A stretch of 64,000 nt of DNA from Lysobacter sp. Root690 (GCF_001427785.1 NZ_LMHM01000013.1:422618-486617), one strand, 5' to 3'; positions 28,461 to 37,425 are shown, numbered from the stretch's first letter. Notes: a model not told the origin generated them from the sequence alone. Numbers and translations: made by a program.

Positions 28461-28898
28461 TCAGCGCCGCGCAGCCAGGCGTTCGAAGAACTCGCGCCGG
28501 TCCGGATCGGCGAAGGCGCCGATGAAGCGCCGGTCGTTGTAAGGCCTGTCGTTTTGCAGCGGGCCCGGTGGGTCTTCGCTGAAGCTGCAATCGTGGTGGT
28601 ACAGCGAATTGGCCTGGGTGATGCCCAGTTCGCGGCAGCGTTCGCCGATCCGCGCCTGGGTCCGCGGCGAGCAATCGCCTTCCTCGCAGATGCGCTTGAT
28701 CGGCAGCAGCGCGTGGCCGGCGCTGCGGTAGGCGACGAAGCAATCCGAATCGATGAACCCGCAGCCGAAATCGCGCTGGATCGGGCTGCCGCTATGCAGC
28801 GACTGCATGTCGCGGGTGTAGGCGTTGAAGTCGTCGTCGCTCTTGTGGCTGATGCCGATCCACACCGAGACCACGTCCTCGACGCTGTCGTCGATCAC
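28461..28898 (-). CDS. Imm22/DUF4284-like immunity protein
   Basis: A 145-residue protein whose start is GTG overlapping the upstream stop by 4 nt (GTGA). The N-terminal VVSVWIGISHKSDDDFNAYT resembles the Imm22 (DUF4284) family, which is found beside polymorphic toxins. It is Asp/Glu-rich and contains several Cys. No toxin gene is adjacent. The assignment is by pattern only. Confidence 0.6.
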   Translation of the reverse strand: MIDDSVEDVVSVWIGISHKSDDDFNAYTRDMQSLHSGSPIQRDFGCGFIDSDCFVAYRSAGHALLPIKRICEEGDCSPRTQARIGERCRELGITQANSLYHHDCSFSEDPPGPLQNDRPYNDRRFIGAFADPDRREFFERLAARR

Positions 28899-29476
28899 CG
28901 CGGCGACTCGAAGCCGGGCAGGGCGCGTTCGTAGCCGGCTTCGTGGCATTGCGCCGGATCGCTGGCGGCATCCGGATCGGCCAGGTCGTGCCAGCTGCGC
29001 ACCGCGACAGGGAAGTCGAGCGCTTGGAAGGTTTGCGCATGCTCGGCGAAGGCTTCGTCGTCGTCGAACACGCGGTCGCCGATCAGCGCTTCGATCAGGC
29101 CGCGGCCCTGCAGCAACGAGAACTGGCCTTCGCTGTCGAACTTGACGATCGGCGCGGCGGTCAGCGCGGTGCGTTCGGGGCCGTGCCAGTAGCCGAACAG
29201 ATTGCTCTGGTCGTCTTCGGCGAAGAAGCTGATCTGCGCGCAGACCTCGTCGATCGCGACGATGTTGGCGGCGATCGACGGATCGGCGCGTTCGGCCGGG
29301 CTGAGGTAGCTGTCGGGATGAAGCAGGGTCGGCGCGTCGTCGGCGGCCAGCAGGCGATAGCCCAGGTCCGACAGCGCATCGTTCAAGTTCTCGTCGCCGC
29401 TGTCGCGCAGGCGCAGCAGCTGGCTCAATTCGGGTGAAGGCGGGCCGTAGTGGTCGTCGATCGATCCCAGGGGCAT
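28895..29476 (-). CDS. SUKH/SMI1-KNR4-like protein (putative immunity)
   Basis: A 193-residue acidic cytoplasmic protein. The middle resembles SUKH (SMI1/KNR4) immunity domains: an aromatic strand block FFAEDDQSNLFGYWHG, then PIVKFDSEGQFSLL and a terminal helix. No signal peptide is present. It is translationally coupled to the Imm22-like gene. It may protect against a toxin delivered by a neighbouring cell. Family membership is tentative. Confidence 0.55.
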   Translation of the reverse strand: MPLGSIDDHYGPPSPELSQLLRLRDSGDENLNDALSDLGYRLLAADDAPTLLHPDSYLSPAERADPSIAANIVAIDEVCAQISFFAEDDQSNLFGYWHGPERTALTAAPIVKFDSEGQFSLLQGRGLIEALIGDRVFDDDEAFAEHAQTFQALDFPVAVRSWHDLADPDAASDPAQCHEAGYERALPGFESPR

Positions 29477-29517
29477 GGCGGTCTCGCTGGCTTGGCGGTG
29501 AAGGGTGGATGAGCTTG

Positions 29518-30075
29518 TCAGGCCGAGGTTGCACGCAGGCGATCGCGCACGTCCATCAAGGCGAAACCCAGCAGGTTGAGCCCTTGCCAGGCCTCGGGGC
29601 GGGTCGCGTCGGGATGATCGGCGGCCAGGCCGATGCCCCAGATCGGATCGACCGGGCTGGCCTCGACCAGCACCTGTTCGCCGGTGCTCAGCAGGAAGCC
29701 GCGCAGCCGCGGGTTCTGTTCGAACTTGGCCTGATTGCCGGCGACCACCAGCTCGTAGCGATGCGCGACCCAGCGCGCTTCGTCGTAGCCGGCGATCTTG
29801 CGGCCGAGCGCCTTGACCTTGGCCGGGTCGTCGCTGGCGACGATCTGCGCGTGGATCGCTTCATCGCCGAACAGCCGCGCCTTGCCGGCCATCATCCAGT
29901 GTTCGGCGGTGGCGTAGCGCTGGCCGTCGCGCTCGAACGGCGCCGGATACCACTGGCTGAAGCAGCTCTTGCCGACCTGGCCGGGCGTGACCCGGTGGCC
30001 CCAGAAGCATAGATAGTCGAACTGCGCGCCGGCGCTCAGCGCGGCCTGCAGGTCGGCGAGGGAACGTGAGGTCAT
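29518..30075 (-). CDS. NADAR-family protein (YbiA-like)
   Basis: A 185-residue protein with the NADAR pattern: YLCFWGHR near the start, CFSQWYPAPFERDG, ATAEHWMMAGKARLFGD with the conserved Glu, and DPIWGIGLA near the C-terminus. Family members act as N-glycosidases on riboflavin intermediates or on ADP-ribosylated molecules. Length is normal. It lies 28 nt from the glycosyltransferase gene on the same strand. Confidence 0.88.
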   Translation of the reverse strand: MTSRSLADLQAALSAGAQFDYLCFWGHRVTPGQVGKSCFSQWYPAPFERDGQRYATAEHWMMAGKARLFGDEAIHAQIVASDDPAKVKALGRKIAGYDEARWVAHRYELVVAGNQAKFEQNPRLRGFLLSTGEQVLVEASPVDPIWGIGLAADHPDATRPEAWQGLNLLGFALMDVRDRLRATSA

Positions 30076-30103
30076 GTGTAACGGATCCTTGTCGGTAAAA
30101 GAT

Positions 30104-31180
30104 TTACGTGCCCGGATGATCGGCGCGGTAGCGTTCGAACGCGACGATCCCGTCGTCGACGCCGATCAGGTCCATGACCCCGTCGTGTTCGATCTTGGTG
30201 CCCCAGGCGATCTCGCTCGCGGGTTTGCCCAGGTATTTGCGCGCGGCGTCGTCGTAGCGGTCGGTGCAGTAGCGCAGGTCGCTGTACGGGCCGCTGCGCG
30301 CCGGGTTGCTGGCCGCGTGCAGGCCCAGCACCTTGGTGCCCATGGCGTTGGCGATGTGCATCGGGCCGGAGTCCGGAGTCATCAGCAACTGGCCGCGTTC
30401 GAGCAGCGCCGGCAACTGCTTGAGCGTGTCCTTGCCGACCAGGTCGAGCGCCGGATGGCGCATCGCCGCCATGATCGCGTCGGTGGTATCGCGTTCGAGC
30501 TGGCTGCGGCCGCCGCACATCACCACCCGCCAGCCGCGCTGCGCGGCGTGATCGGCGACCGCGGCGTAGCGCTCGGCGCGCCAGTTGCGCACGGTGTGGC
30601 TGGAGCACGGCGAAATCAGCAAGGTCGGCACATCGTCCCGCGGCCATTGCGCGCGCGCCCATTCGCGCGCGTCGTCGGGTACCGGCAGGTCCCAGATCAC
30701 TTCGGTCTGGCGCAGGCCCAGCGGCTCGCAGAAGCTGCCGATCGCGTCGAGCACGTGGATGCCGGGCCGGTCGGGAATGCGTTCGTTGACGAACAGGCCG
30801 TGCAAATCCTTGGAACGCGCGCGGTCGTAGCCGATCCGGCGCCGCGCCGGGATGAACGCCGACAGCAGATTGGCGCGCGCGGCGACCTGCATCTGCAGCA
30901 ACGCTTCGAAACGGCCGTCGGCCAGGCCCAGCGCGCGCAACTCGCGGCCGAGCGCGCGCATGCCGGCCAGCCCGCTCTTCTTGTCGTATTCGACGAATTG
31001 CACGCCCTCGAGGCCTTCGAGCAGGCGCCGCTCGCCCTTGCCGATCACCCAGGTGATCGCCGCCTGCGGCCGCGCCTCGCGCAAGGTCCGCACCAACGGC
31101 ACGACGTGGGTGACATCGCCGAGCGCCGACAGGCGCAGCAGGCAGATGGTGGGAGCGGAACTGAGAGACGAATGGGTCAC
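30104..31180 (-). CDS. GT9 glycosyltransferase (heptosyltransferase-like)
   Basis: A 358-residue GT-B enzyme of family GT9. The N-terminus is ICLLRLSALGDVTHVVPL, the typical heptosyltransferase start. LLISPCSSHTVRNW and MTPDSGPMHIANAMGTKVLGL form the ADP-heptose or nucleotide-sugar site. It probably extends the lipopolysaccharide inner core. The divergent kdkA gene, 22 nt away, supports an LPS role; the exact linkage is unknown. Confidence 0.88.
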   Translation of the reverse strand: MTHSSLSSAPTICLLRLSALGDVTHVVPLVRTLREARPQAAITWVIGKGERRLLEGLEGVQFVEYDKKSGLAGMRALGRELRALGLADGRFEALLQMQVAARANLLSAFIPARRRIGYDRARSKDLHGLFVNERIPDRPGIHVLDAIGSFCEPLGLRQTEVIWDLPVPDDAREWARAQWPRDDVPTLLISPCSSHTVRNWRAERYAAVADHAAQRGWRVVMCGGRSQLERDTTDAIMAAMRHPALDLVGKDTLKQLPALLERGQLLMTPDSGPMHIANAMGTKVLGLHAASNPARSGPYSDLRYCTDRYDDAARKYLGKPASEIAWGTKIEHDGVMDLIGVDDGIVAFERYRADHPGT

Positions 31181-31202
31181 GTGACTTGTTAGACTCGGGC
31201 GG

Positions 31203-31952
31203 ATGACGGGTTATGACGCCGCAGAAGGACTGACGCCGTACCGCGACGATAGCGGGTACGGTGCGATTCTGTTCGACCGCGCGCGGGTGCAGCAAGCCGC
31301 GCCGGACTGGTTCTCGCCCGCGCACTGGGGCGAAAAGGCGCGGCCGGTCGACAGCGGCGGCCGCGGCGGCGCTTGGTTCGTGGATGCGCCGTTCGGCCAG
31401 GTGGTGCTGCGGCGTTACCTGCGCGGCGGCCTGGTCGCGCGCTTCAACCGCGATCGCTACTGGTGGCAGGGCGCCAACAAGACCCGCAGCTTCGCCGAGT
31501 TCCGCCTGACCCGCGAACTCGCGCGCAAGGGCTTGCCGGTGCCGGTGCCGGTCGCGGCCTGGTATCGCCGCGACGGCCTGCATTACTACGCCGCGATCAT
31601 GATCGAGCGCCTCGACGGTGTGCGTTCGCTGGCCGACCGCGCCGCGGTCGCCGGCGACGGCGCGCCGTGGGAGGAGGCCGGCCGGCTGATCGCGCGCTGT
31701 CACCGCGCCGGCCTCGACCACGCCGACCTCAACGCCACCAACCTGCTGTTCGACACCGCCGGCCAGGGCTGGGTGATCGATCTGGACCGCGGCGCGATCC
31801 GCATCCCGGCCACCGCCTGGCGCGAGCGCAACCTCGCCCGGCTCAAGCGTTCGTTGCTGAAACTGCGCGGTTCGCGCAGTCCCGAGCAGGTCGAAACCGA
31901 CTTCGGCCGGTTGCGCGCGGCCTATGAACGCGCCTGGGAACGTGGTTACTAA
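31203..31952 (+). CDS. kdkA: 3-deoxy-D-manno-octulosonic acid kinase
   Basis: A 249-residue kinase-fold enzyme that phosphorylates position 4 of the single Kdo in the lipopolysaccharide core, using ATP. The catalytic loop [11 protein letters not shown] and metal Asp in WVIDLDRG are clear, and a Lys/Arg-rich glycine loop is replaced by [15 protein letters not shown], as in KdkA. It is divergent from the GT9 gene and upstream of an MBL hydrolase. Confidence 0.92.
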   Translation: MTGYDAAEGLTPYRDDSGYGAILFDRARVQQAAPDWFSPAHWGEKARPVDSGGRGGAWFVDAPFGQVVLRRYLRGGLVARFNRDRYWWQGANKTRSFAEFRLTRELARKGLPVPVPVAAWYRRDGLHYYAAIMIERLDGVRSLADRAAVAGDGAPWEEAGRLIARCHRAGLDHADLNATNLLFDTAGQGWVIDLDRGAIRIPATAWRERNLARLKRSLLKLRGSRSPEQVETDFGRLRAAYERAWERGY

Positions 31953-31979
31953 GTACTTGGGCGAATTAAGAGGGTTGGA

Positions 31980-32738
31980 ATGACTTGGCGGCTGCGTCTG
32001 CACGGTGTCGGCAATGCGTCGGCGGTGGAACTGGGTTCGGCGATGGCGACGCTGGAGCGCGACGGCGAGCCGTGGCTGACCGTCGACTGCGGCGGCGAGG
32101 GGCTGACCGCCTTTCTCGCCCATTACGGCCGCATGCCCGAGGCCTTGTTCGTCACCCATAACCACCTGGACCACATCGGCGGCTTCGAGCGCCTGTTCGT
32201 GGCCCATTACTTCGACGAAACCCGGCGCGGCAAGGTCCGCCTGTACGTACCGGCGCCGATCGTGCCGCTGCTGCACCAGCGCGTGGCCGACTACCCCAAC
32301 GTGCTGGCCGAGGGCGGGGTGAACTTCTGGGACGCGTTCCAGCTGATCCCGGTCAGCGGCCATTTCTGGCACCGCGGCCTGCGCATGGAGGTGTTCGCGA
32401 CCCGCCACCACTGGCCCGACAGCAGCTTCGGCCTGCGCCTGCGCGGCAGCGCGATCTGGACCGGCGACACCCGGCCGATCCCGGAAATGCTGGCCAAGTA
32501 CGCCGACGCGGGCGAGCTGATCGCCCACGACTGCGCGCTGGAGGGCAATCCCTCGCACAGCGGCATCGAGGACCTGGAGCGCGAATACCCGCGCGCCCTG
32601 CTCGAACGCTGCCTGCTGTACCACTACGGCAGCCGCGAAGAGGGCGACGTGCTGGCCGCGCGGGGGTATCGTGTGGGCAGGCCCGGCGAGGTCGTCGACC
32701 TTGCCGATCCCACCGCCGCGCGGGCGCCGTTCGATTGA
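31980..32738 (+). CDS. Metallo-beta-lactamase-fold hydrolase
   Basis: A 252-residue MBL-superfamily protein. The metal motif is FVTHNHLDHIGG near residue 60; further ligands lie in RHHWPDSS, WTGDTRP and IAHDCAL, with YHYGSRE near the C-terminus. The layout resembles the ribonuclease Z / phosphodiesterase branch. Substrate unknown. It starts 27 nt after kdkA and probably shares its transcript. Confidence 0.85.
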   Translation: MTWRLRLHGVGNASAVELGSAMATLERDGEPWLTVDCGGEGLTAFLAHYGRMPEALFVTHNHLDHIGGFERLFVAHYFDETRRGKVRLYVPAPIVPLLHQRVADYPNVLAEGGVNFWDAFQLIPVSGHFWHRGLRMEVFATRHHWPDSSFGLRLRGSAIWTGDTRPIPEMLAKYADAGELIAHDCALEGNPSHSGIEDLEREYPRALLERCLLYHYGSREEGDVLAARGYRVGRPGEVVDLADPTAARAPFD

Positions 32739-32759
32739 GGCGCCTGGCTTGAAAGCCAT

Positions 32760-32816
32760 CGATTGAGCGCCATTCGATTGAGAGCTACCGATTGAGAGCC
32801 GCCGCTTGAGAGCCTT
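32760..32816 (+). repeat. Imperfect 14-15-nt tandem repeats before moaA
   Basis: CGATTGAG, or once CGCTTGAG, recurs at 32760, 32775, 32789 and 32803; another copy at 32732 spans the stop of the MBL gene. The array ends 3 nt before the moaA GTG. It has too few, too short units to be a CRISPR. Confidence 0.7.
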
Positions 32817-32819
32817 CGT

Positions 32820-33851
32820 GTGAACGCCGTCCCAGGTCTGTCGCTGCCGTCGGTCCCGCTGGATCGCCAGGGCCGGCCGCTGCGCGATCTGCGGCTGTCG
32901 GTGATCGAGGCCTGCAATTTCCGCTGCCCCTACTGCATGCCGGCCGAGCGCGTGCCCGACGATTACGGCCTGGATGCGGCCTCGCGCCTGAGCTTCGACC
33001 AGATCGAGACCCTGGTGCGCGGCTTCGTGCGTATCGGCGTCAGCAAGCTGCGTCTGACCGGCGGCGAACCCTTGCTGCGCAAGCGTCTGCCCGAGCTGAT
33101 CGCGCGGCTGGCGCGGATCGACGGCCTGGACGACCTGGCCCTGACCACCAACGGCTCGCTGCTCGCGCGCCACGCCCGCGCCCTGCGCGAAGCCGGCCTG
33201 CGCCGCCTGACCGTCAGCCTGGACGCGCTCGACCCCGAACTATTTCGGCGCCTGTCCGGCGGCCGCGGCGAAATCGCCGAGGTGCTGGCCGGGATCGAGG
33301 CCGCGCGCGAGGCCGGATTCGCTTCGCTGAAGATCAACTGCGTGATCCAGAGCGGGGTCAACGAAGACCAAGTGCTGCCCTTGGTCGAACATTTCCGCGG
33401 CAGCGGCCACGTGCTGCGTTTCATCGAATACATGGACGTGGGCAACTGCAACGGTTGGAGCGAGCAGGGCGTGGTGAGCTCACAGGAACTGCGCGACCGC
33501 ATCCACGCGCGCTGGCCGCTGCGCCCGCTCGACGCCAATTACCGCGGCGAAGTCGCCTCGCGTTACGGCTTCGCCGATGGCGGCGGCGAGATCGGTTTCG
33601 TGTCCTCGATCAGCGCGCCGTTCTGCGGCGACTGTCACCGCTCGCGCGTGTCCGCTGACGGCCGCCTGTACACCTGTCTGTTCGCCGCCGAGGGCAGCGA
33701 CCTGCGCCCGGCGCTGGCTCAGGGCGAACTCGCGTTCTCGCAGCATCTGGCCACGCTGTGGACGCGCCGCAACGACCGCTACAGCGAACTGCGCGCGATG
33801 GACGCGCCGCGTTCGAAGCGGCATGTGGAAATGTTCCTGATTGGTGGCTGA
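32820..33851 (+). CDS. moaA: GTP 3',8-cyclase
   Basis: A 343-residue radical SAM enzyme that starts molybdopterin synthesis from GTP. The SAM cluster is CNFRCPYC near residue 32; the second cluster is the C-terminal CGDCHRSRVSADG plus a later Cys in YTCLF. LRLTGGEPLLR is the glycine-rich SAM motif. The protein normally ends in GG, and here it ends FLIGG. The GTG start lies directly after the tandem repeats. Confidence 0.95.
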   Translation: MNAVPGLSLPSVPLDRQGRPLRDLRLSVIEACNFRCPYCMPAERVPDDYGLDAASRLSFDQIETLVRGFVRIGVSKLRLTGGEPLLRKRLPELIARLARIDGLDDLALTTNGSLLARHARALREAGLRRLTVSLDALDPELFRRLSGGRGEIAEVLAGIEAAREAGFASLKINCVIQSGVNEDQVLPLVEHFRGSGHVLRFIEYMDVGNCNGWSEQGVVSSQELRDRIHARWPLRPLDANYRGEVASRYGFADGGGEIGFVSSISAPFCGDCHRSRVSADGRLYTCLFAAEGSDLRPALAQGELAFSQHLATLWTRRNDRYSELRAMDAPRSKRHVEMFLIGG

Positions 33852-34260
33852 GGGTGGAGCCGACCGCATCGCGTATCACCGTCTGCGCAAGCGCATGACC
33901 GACAGCCCGCTCGCGTCCCGAGGCTTCCAGCAAATCGTTAATGCGATCGACGCGCCGATCCTGGCGCCGATCGCGGCGCAACCCGAAGTCGCCGACAACC
34001 GCGACTCCGATGCCGGCACCCGCGAACTGCTGCAACATCCCTGGTGCCGCGATCTGGTCGCTCGCCTGTGCGAGAGTCTGCGCGCCGCGCACGGCGAGGT
34101 CGAATGCACCGCGCGGCCCGGCGATCTGCTTATCATGCGACCGTTGCTGCTGCATGCCTCATCCAAGGCCGTCCAACCCAGCGGACGGCGGCGGATTCTG
34201 CATTTCCTGTTCGGCCCGCGCGATCCCGGGTTCGGACTGCGTTGGAGTCTGGCGATTTGA
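33841..34260 (+). pseudogene. Phytanoyl-CoA dioxygenase-like gene with internal deletion
   Basis: A 139-codon frame overlapping the moaA end. Its last 50 residues ([20 protein letters not shown], then [11 protein letters not shown]) match the C-terminal strands of 2-oxoglutarate/iron oxygenases of the phytanoyl-CoA hydroxylase type, including the distal His and the Arg. The earlier [16 protein letters not shown] resembles their N-terminal part. The core between them, with the HxD iron motif, is absent. The frame is open, so a short product could still be made. Confidence concerns the family, not function. Confidence 0.55.
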
Positions 34261-34946
34261 AACCCAAAGCTTCCCTGACCCATGTCGACCGCGCCGGCCG
34301 CCCGGCCATGGTCGACGTGTCGGACAAAGCGATCAGCGCGCGCGAGGCCATCGCGCATTGCCGCGTGCGTTTTCCCGCCGCGGTCGCCGCGCAACTGCGC
34401 GCCGACGGGCTGCGCAGCAAGAAGGGCGCGGTGATCGATACCGCGATCATCGCCGGCACCATGGCGGTCAAGCGCACCCACGAATTGATTCCGTTCTGTC
34501 ATCCGTTGCCGATCGACGGCTGCCGTTTCGCCATCGACTGGGATGGCGCCAACAGCCTGTCGATCGAATGCGCGGTCAAGACCACCCATCGCACCGGCGT
34601 GGAAATGGAAGCATTGACCGGCGCCACCGTCGCCGCGCTGACCGTGTACGACATGTGCAAGGCGCTGTCGCACGCGATCGTGATCGGCCCGGCGCAATTG
34701 CTCGGCAAGCGCGGCGGCAAGCGCGATTTCGGTCGTAGTGATGCGGCGACTGCGGTCGCACAATCGGGTGAGGCCGAATCGAAACGCGGCGCGGTTAAGC
34801 GAGGCAAACCGTCGGCTGAAGCGTCTGTTGCCGCGACTCACACGCGCGCGGTCAAGAAATCCGAATCCGCCAAGCACGCACCCGCCAAGCCCGCTTCGCG
34901 CAAACGCGCGGGCACGACGCGCGGCGCGCGAGGACCCGGCGCATGA
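34257..34946 (+). CDS. moaC: Cyclic pyranopterin monophosphate synthase with basic tail
   Basis: A 229-residue MoaC, which makes cPMP from the MoaA product. Family blocks: [25 protein letters not shown], and [23 protein letters not shown] with the active-site Lys. The usual family length is about 160; here about 65 Lys/Ala/Arg/Ser-rich residues follow GKRGGKRDF. The TTG start has GGAG 8-10 nt upstream and overlaps the preceding frame's stop. The start of moaD overlaps its end by 4 nt. Confidence 0.93.
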   Translation: MKPKASLTHVDRAGRPAMVDVSDKAISAREAIAHCRVRFPAAVAAQLRADGLRSKKGAVIDTAIIAGTMAVKRTHELIPFCHPLPIDGCRFAIDWDGANSLSIECAVKTTHRTGVEMEALTGATVAALTVYDMCKALSHAIVIGPAQLLGKRGGKRDFGRSDAATAVAQSGEAESKRGAVKRGKPSAEASVAATHTRAVKKSESAKHAPAKPASRKRAGTTRGARGPGA

Positions 34947-35182
34947 GCCTGACCGTCCTGTATTTCGCCAGCCTGCGCGACGCCGCCGGTGTCGCCAGCG
35001 AATCGGTCGATGCCGACAATGCCGACCTGCGCGGCCTGTATGAGACCTTGCGCGAGCGCCACGGTTTCGCCCTGCCGGCCGAGCGCCTGCGGGTCGCGGT
35101 CGACGGCGCGTTCGCGCGCTGGGACGACGCGCCGCGCGCCGGCAGCGAAGTCGCCTTCATTCCGCCGGTGTCGGGAGGCTGA
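34943..35182 (+). CDS. moaD: Molybdopterin synthase small subunit
   Basis: A 79-residue ubiquitin-fold sulfur carrier. The C-terminal diglycine in FIPPVSGG is the site of thiocarboxylation. It starts inside the moaC stop (ATGA) and ends 3 nt before moaE. Confidence 0.94.
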   Translation: MSLTVLYFASLRDAAGVASESVDADNADLRGLYETLRERHGFALPAERLRVAVDGAFARWDDAPRAGSEVAFIPPVSGG

Positions 35183-35185
35183 GCG

Positions 35186-35617
35186 ATGAAACGATTCGCC
35201 CTGTCGCCGCAGCCGTTCGAGATCGCGCCGCTGCGCGAACAACTGCTCAGCGCCCACGCCGGCGCCTACGCCAGTTTCGAAGGCTGGGTGCGCGATCACC
35301 ACGGCGGCCGCGCGGTCGCCGGCCTGCGCTACGAAAGCTATGCCGCGCTGGCCGACAGCGAGGGCGAGCGCATCCTGGGCGAAGCGATCGAACGTTTCGC
35401 CATCGTCGACGCGCGCTGCGTGCATCGTGTCGGCGATCTGGCGATCGGCGAACTCGCGGTCTGGGTCGGCGTCAGCGCCGCGCATCGCGATGCGGCGTTC
35501 GCCGCCTGCCGTTTCATCATCGATGAGACCAAGGGGCGGGTGCCGATCTGGAAGCATGAGCGCTATGCGGATGGGGATGCGGATTGGCTGCATCCCGAGC
35601 CGCCGGAGGTGAGTTGA
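35186..35617 (+). CDS. moaE: Molybdopterin synthase catalytic subunit
   Basis: A 143-residue subunit that, with MoaD, adds two sulfurs to cPMP. The conserved blocks AYASFEGWVRDHHGGRAVAGLRYESY, the HRVGDLAIGE strand and DETKGRVPIWKHE with the catalytic Lys are all present. It is the last gene of the moa cluster. Confidence 0.94.
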   Translation: MKRFALSPQPFEIAPLREQLLSAHAGAYASFEGWVRDHHGGRAVAGLRYESYAALADSEGERILGEAIERFAIVDARCVHRVGDLAIGELAVWVGVSAAHRDAAFAACRFIIDETKGRVPIWKHERYADGDADWLHPEPPEVS

Positions 35618-35671
35618 CGAGCGCGAGCGTTTCAAGGTGCGAAGGTCGCGGTTGCCGTGGTTAAAGCTTGA

Positions 35672-35810
35672 AGTCGCTGGATTCCCGCGTTCGCGGGAAT
35701 GACGGCCGGAAAGAACGAATCGGCTCCGGACGAGTGCCGAAGCCGACAATCGAAAAGATCGCCGACATTCCACCTAACGTCATTCCCGCGAACGCGGGAA
35801 TCCAGCGACT
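35672..35810. repeat. Two palindromic REP-like units in inverted orientation
   Basis: Units at 35677-35703 and 35779-35805 are the element seen at 8552-8578; extended arms AGTCGCTGGATTCCCGC (from 35672) and its complement (to 35810) flank about 70 nt. It lies between moaE and the beta-propeller gene. Confidence 0.8.
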
Positions 35811-35893
35811 TTCGTTGCCGAGACCGCGGCACATGAAGCGGCAACCGCTTTGTTGTAGCGTCGGCCTTCCATATCGTCAGACCGGTCGCCCGC

Positions 35894-36901
35894 ATGTTCC
35901 GTTCACTGTGCCTGTGCTTCTTGCTCTGCGCTTCGGTGCCCGCGGTTTCGGGCGAGCTTTTAGTCGGCAACAAGGCCGCCGACACCGTCTGGCGCCTGTC
36001 GCTGGACGACGGCCGCAAGCTCGGCGAGTTCGCCACCGGGCAGGCGCCGCACGAGATCGCGGTCAGTCACGACGCCGCGATCGCCCTGGTCGCCAACTAC
36101 GGCGGCAAGGAGGCCGGTCATACGCTCAGCGTGCTCGACCTGCGCGGCGCCACGCCGCCGCGATCGATCGACCTGGGCGAGCACGGCCGGCCGCACGGGC
36201 TGCGCTTCCTGCCCGGCGATCGCGAGGCGCTGGTCACCACCGAGGCTTCGCGGCATCTGCTCCGCGTCGATATCGCCAGCGGCAAGATCGTCGCGGCGAT
36301 CGCATTGGGCGAGGGCAAGGGCCACATGGTCGCGGTCGCCGCCGACGGCAAGGCCGCGTACGTGAGCAAGGTCGATCGCGGCACCCTTAGCCGCATCGAC
36401 CTCACCGACAACAGCAAGACCGACGAAGTGCCGGCCGGCGCGGGCGCCGAAGGCATCGCGGTGCGGCCCGGCAGCGACGAGGTCTGGGTCAGCAATCGCG
36501 ACGCCGGCAGCGTGACCGTGCACGACGCGAAAACATTGGCGATCCGCGCCACCTTGCCGAGCCCCGGCTTCCCGATCCGGGTGGTGTTCACCGCCGACGG
36601 CCGCCACGCGCTGGTCAGCAATGCGCGCGCGGGAACACTGTCGGTGTTCGATGCCAAGCGCAAGAAGCCAGTGGCGACGATCGCACTGCAGCGCGACGGC
36701 GCGCAGTACCGCGACACCATGCTCGGTCGCGCGGCATTGCCGATCGGGGTGATCGCCGATCCGAAGCGGCCGCGGGTGTATGTGGCGATCAGCGGCGGCG
36801 ACGAGGTCGCGGTGATCGATCGCAAGCGCTGGAAGGTGATCGGCCAATGGAAGACCGGGCGCGAGCCCGATGCGCTGGCGTTGTCTTTCGCAACGGATTG
36901 A
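35894..36901 (+). CDS. Secreted YncE-like beta-propeller protein
   Basis: A 335-residue periplasmic or secreted protein. A signal peptide (FRSLCLCFLLCASVPAVSG) is followed by about seven YVTN/YncE-type blades, seen as repeated ALVANYGG, ALVTTEAS, AYVSKVDRG, VWVSNRDAG, ALVSNARAG and VYVAISGGD. Such proteins bind ligands or metals; none is predictable here. It is preceded by the REP pair. Confidence 0.85.
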   Translation: MFRSLCLCFLLCASVPAVSGELLVGNKAADTVWRLSLDDGRKLGEFATGQAPHEIAVSHDAAIALVANYGGKEAGHTLSVLDLRGATPPRSIDLGEHGRPHGLRFLPGDREALVTTEASRHLLRVDIASGKIVAAIALGEGKGHMVAVAADGKAAYVSKVDRGTLSRIDLTDNSKTDEVPAGAGAEGIAVRPGSDEVWVSNRDAGSVTVHDAKTLAIRATLPSPGFPIRVVFTADGRHALVSNARAGTLSVFDAKRKKPVATIALQRDGAQYRDTMLGRAALPIGVIADPKRPRVYVAISGGDEVAVIDRKRWKVIGQWKTGREPDALALSFATD

Positions 36902-36991
36902 TCGCGGCGGCGAGCGGCGCGATCCAGAGCGGCGTTGAAGTCGGCGAGCGGCAGGCGGGAGCGGCGTCCAGCCCCGTTTCGCCCGGACTCG

Positions 36992-37019
36992 AATCCCGAA
37001 TCCCCAATCCCGAATCCCC
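36992..37019. repeat. ATCCCGAAT tandem motif
   Basis: A copy of the run at 23131-23156, directly next to the 3' end of the SRP RNA gene. The rest of 36902-36991 shows nothing. Confidence 0.6.
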
Positions 37020-37024
37020 AAAAA

Positions 37025-37137
37025 GGTGGCGGCCCCGCAAGCGTGACTCCGGCGCCCGAATCGGTCGATACCGTTGCTGCCTTCCGGCCCTGGCGGGATT
37101 TTCAACTTATCGTCGCGGAGGCGCCAACGGGGCCACC
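37025..37137 (-). ncRNA. ffs: Signal recognition particle RNA (4.5S type)
   Basis: About 113 nt. On the minus strand it starts GGTGGCCCCGTTGGCGCC, ends GGGGCCGCCACC and pairs end to end as a hairpin. The conserved Ffh-binding tip GCCAGGGCCGGAAGGCAGCA includes the GGAA tetraloop and the asymmetric AGCA loop. A TTTTT run follows the stem. It guides co-translational membrane targeting. The 37138-37425 gap beyond it shows no other gene. Confidence 0.92.
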
Positions 37138-37425
37138 ATAGAGATCGCATACGCGCCGGGGCGCCATGCGGTGTCCGGATCGGAGGCGGTGGCGCCGGGG
37201 GCGTCGCCGTTTCCTTCCAGAGGGGCGGCATTCTGCCTGAAACCATCGCCGCGACGCAATGCGCCGGCGCCCGGCATGGCCATCGGCCCGTACCGCAAGG
37301 CATTGCGGCCGCGCGAGCGCGGCTGTCCACGCGGCGGTGCGATGCCTGTGCGGGCCCGCTCAACCCCGCGTCCCGTCGTTCGATCATCGCGGCGACCGCC
37401 TCGTCGCAAAGGATAGAATCCCGCC

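Noticed and set aside
32732-32816. Possible CRISPR array
   Set aside because: Repeats are about 8 nt at 14-15-nt spacing with no distinct spacers and no cas genes.
30072-33173. 1,033-codon minus-strand frame across kdkA, MBL and moaA
   Set aside because: It covers four well-supported genes on other frames and shows no domain of its own.
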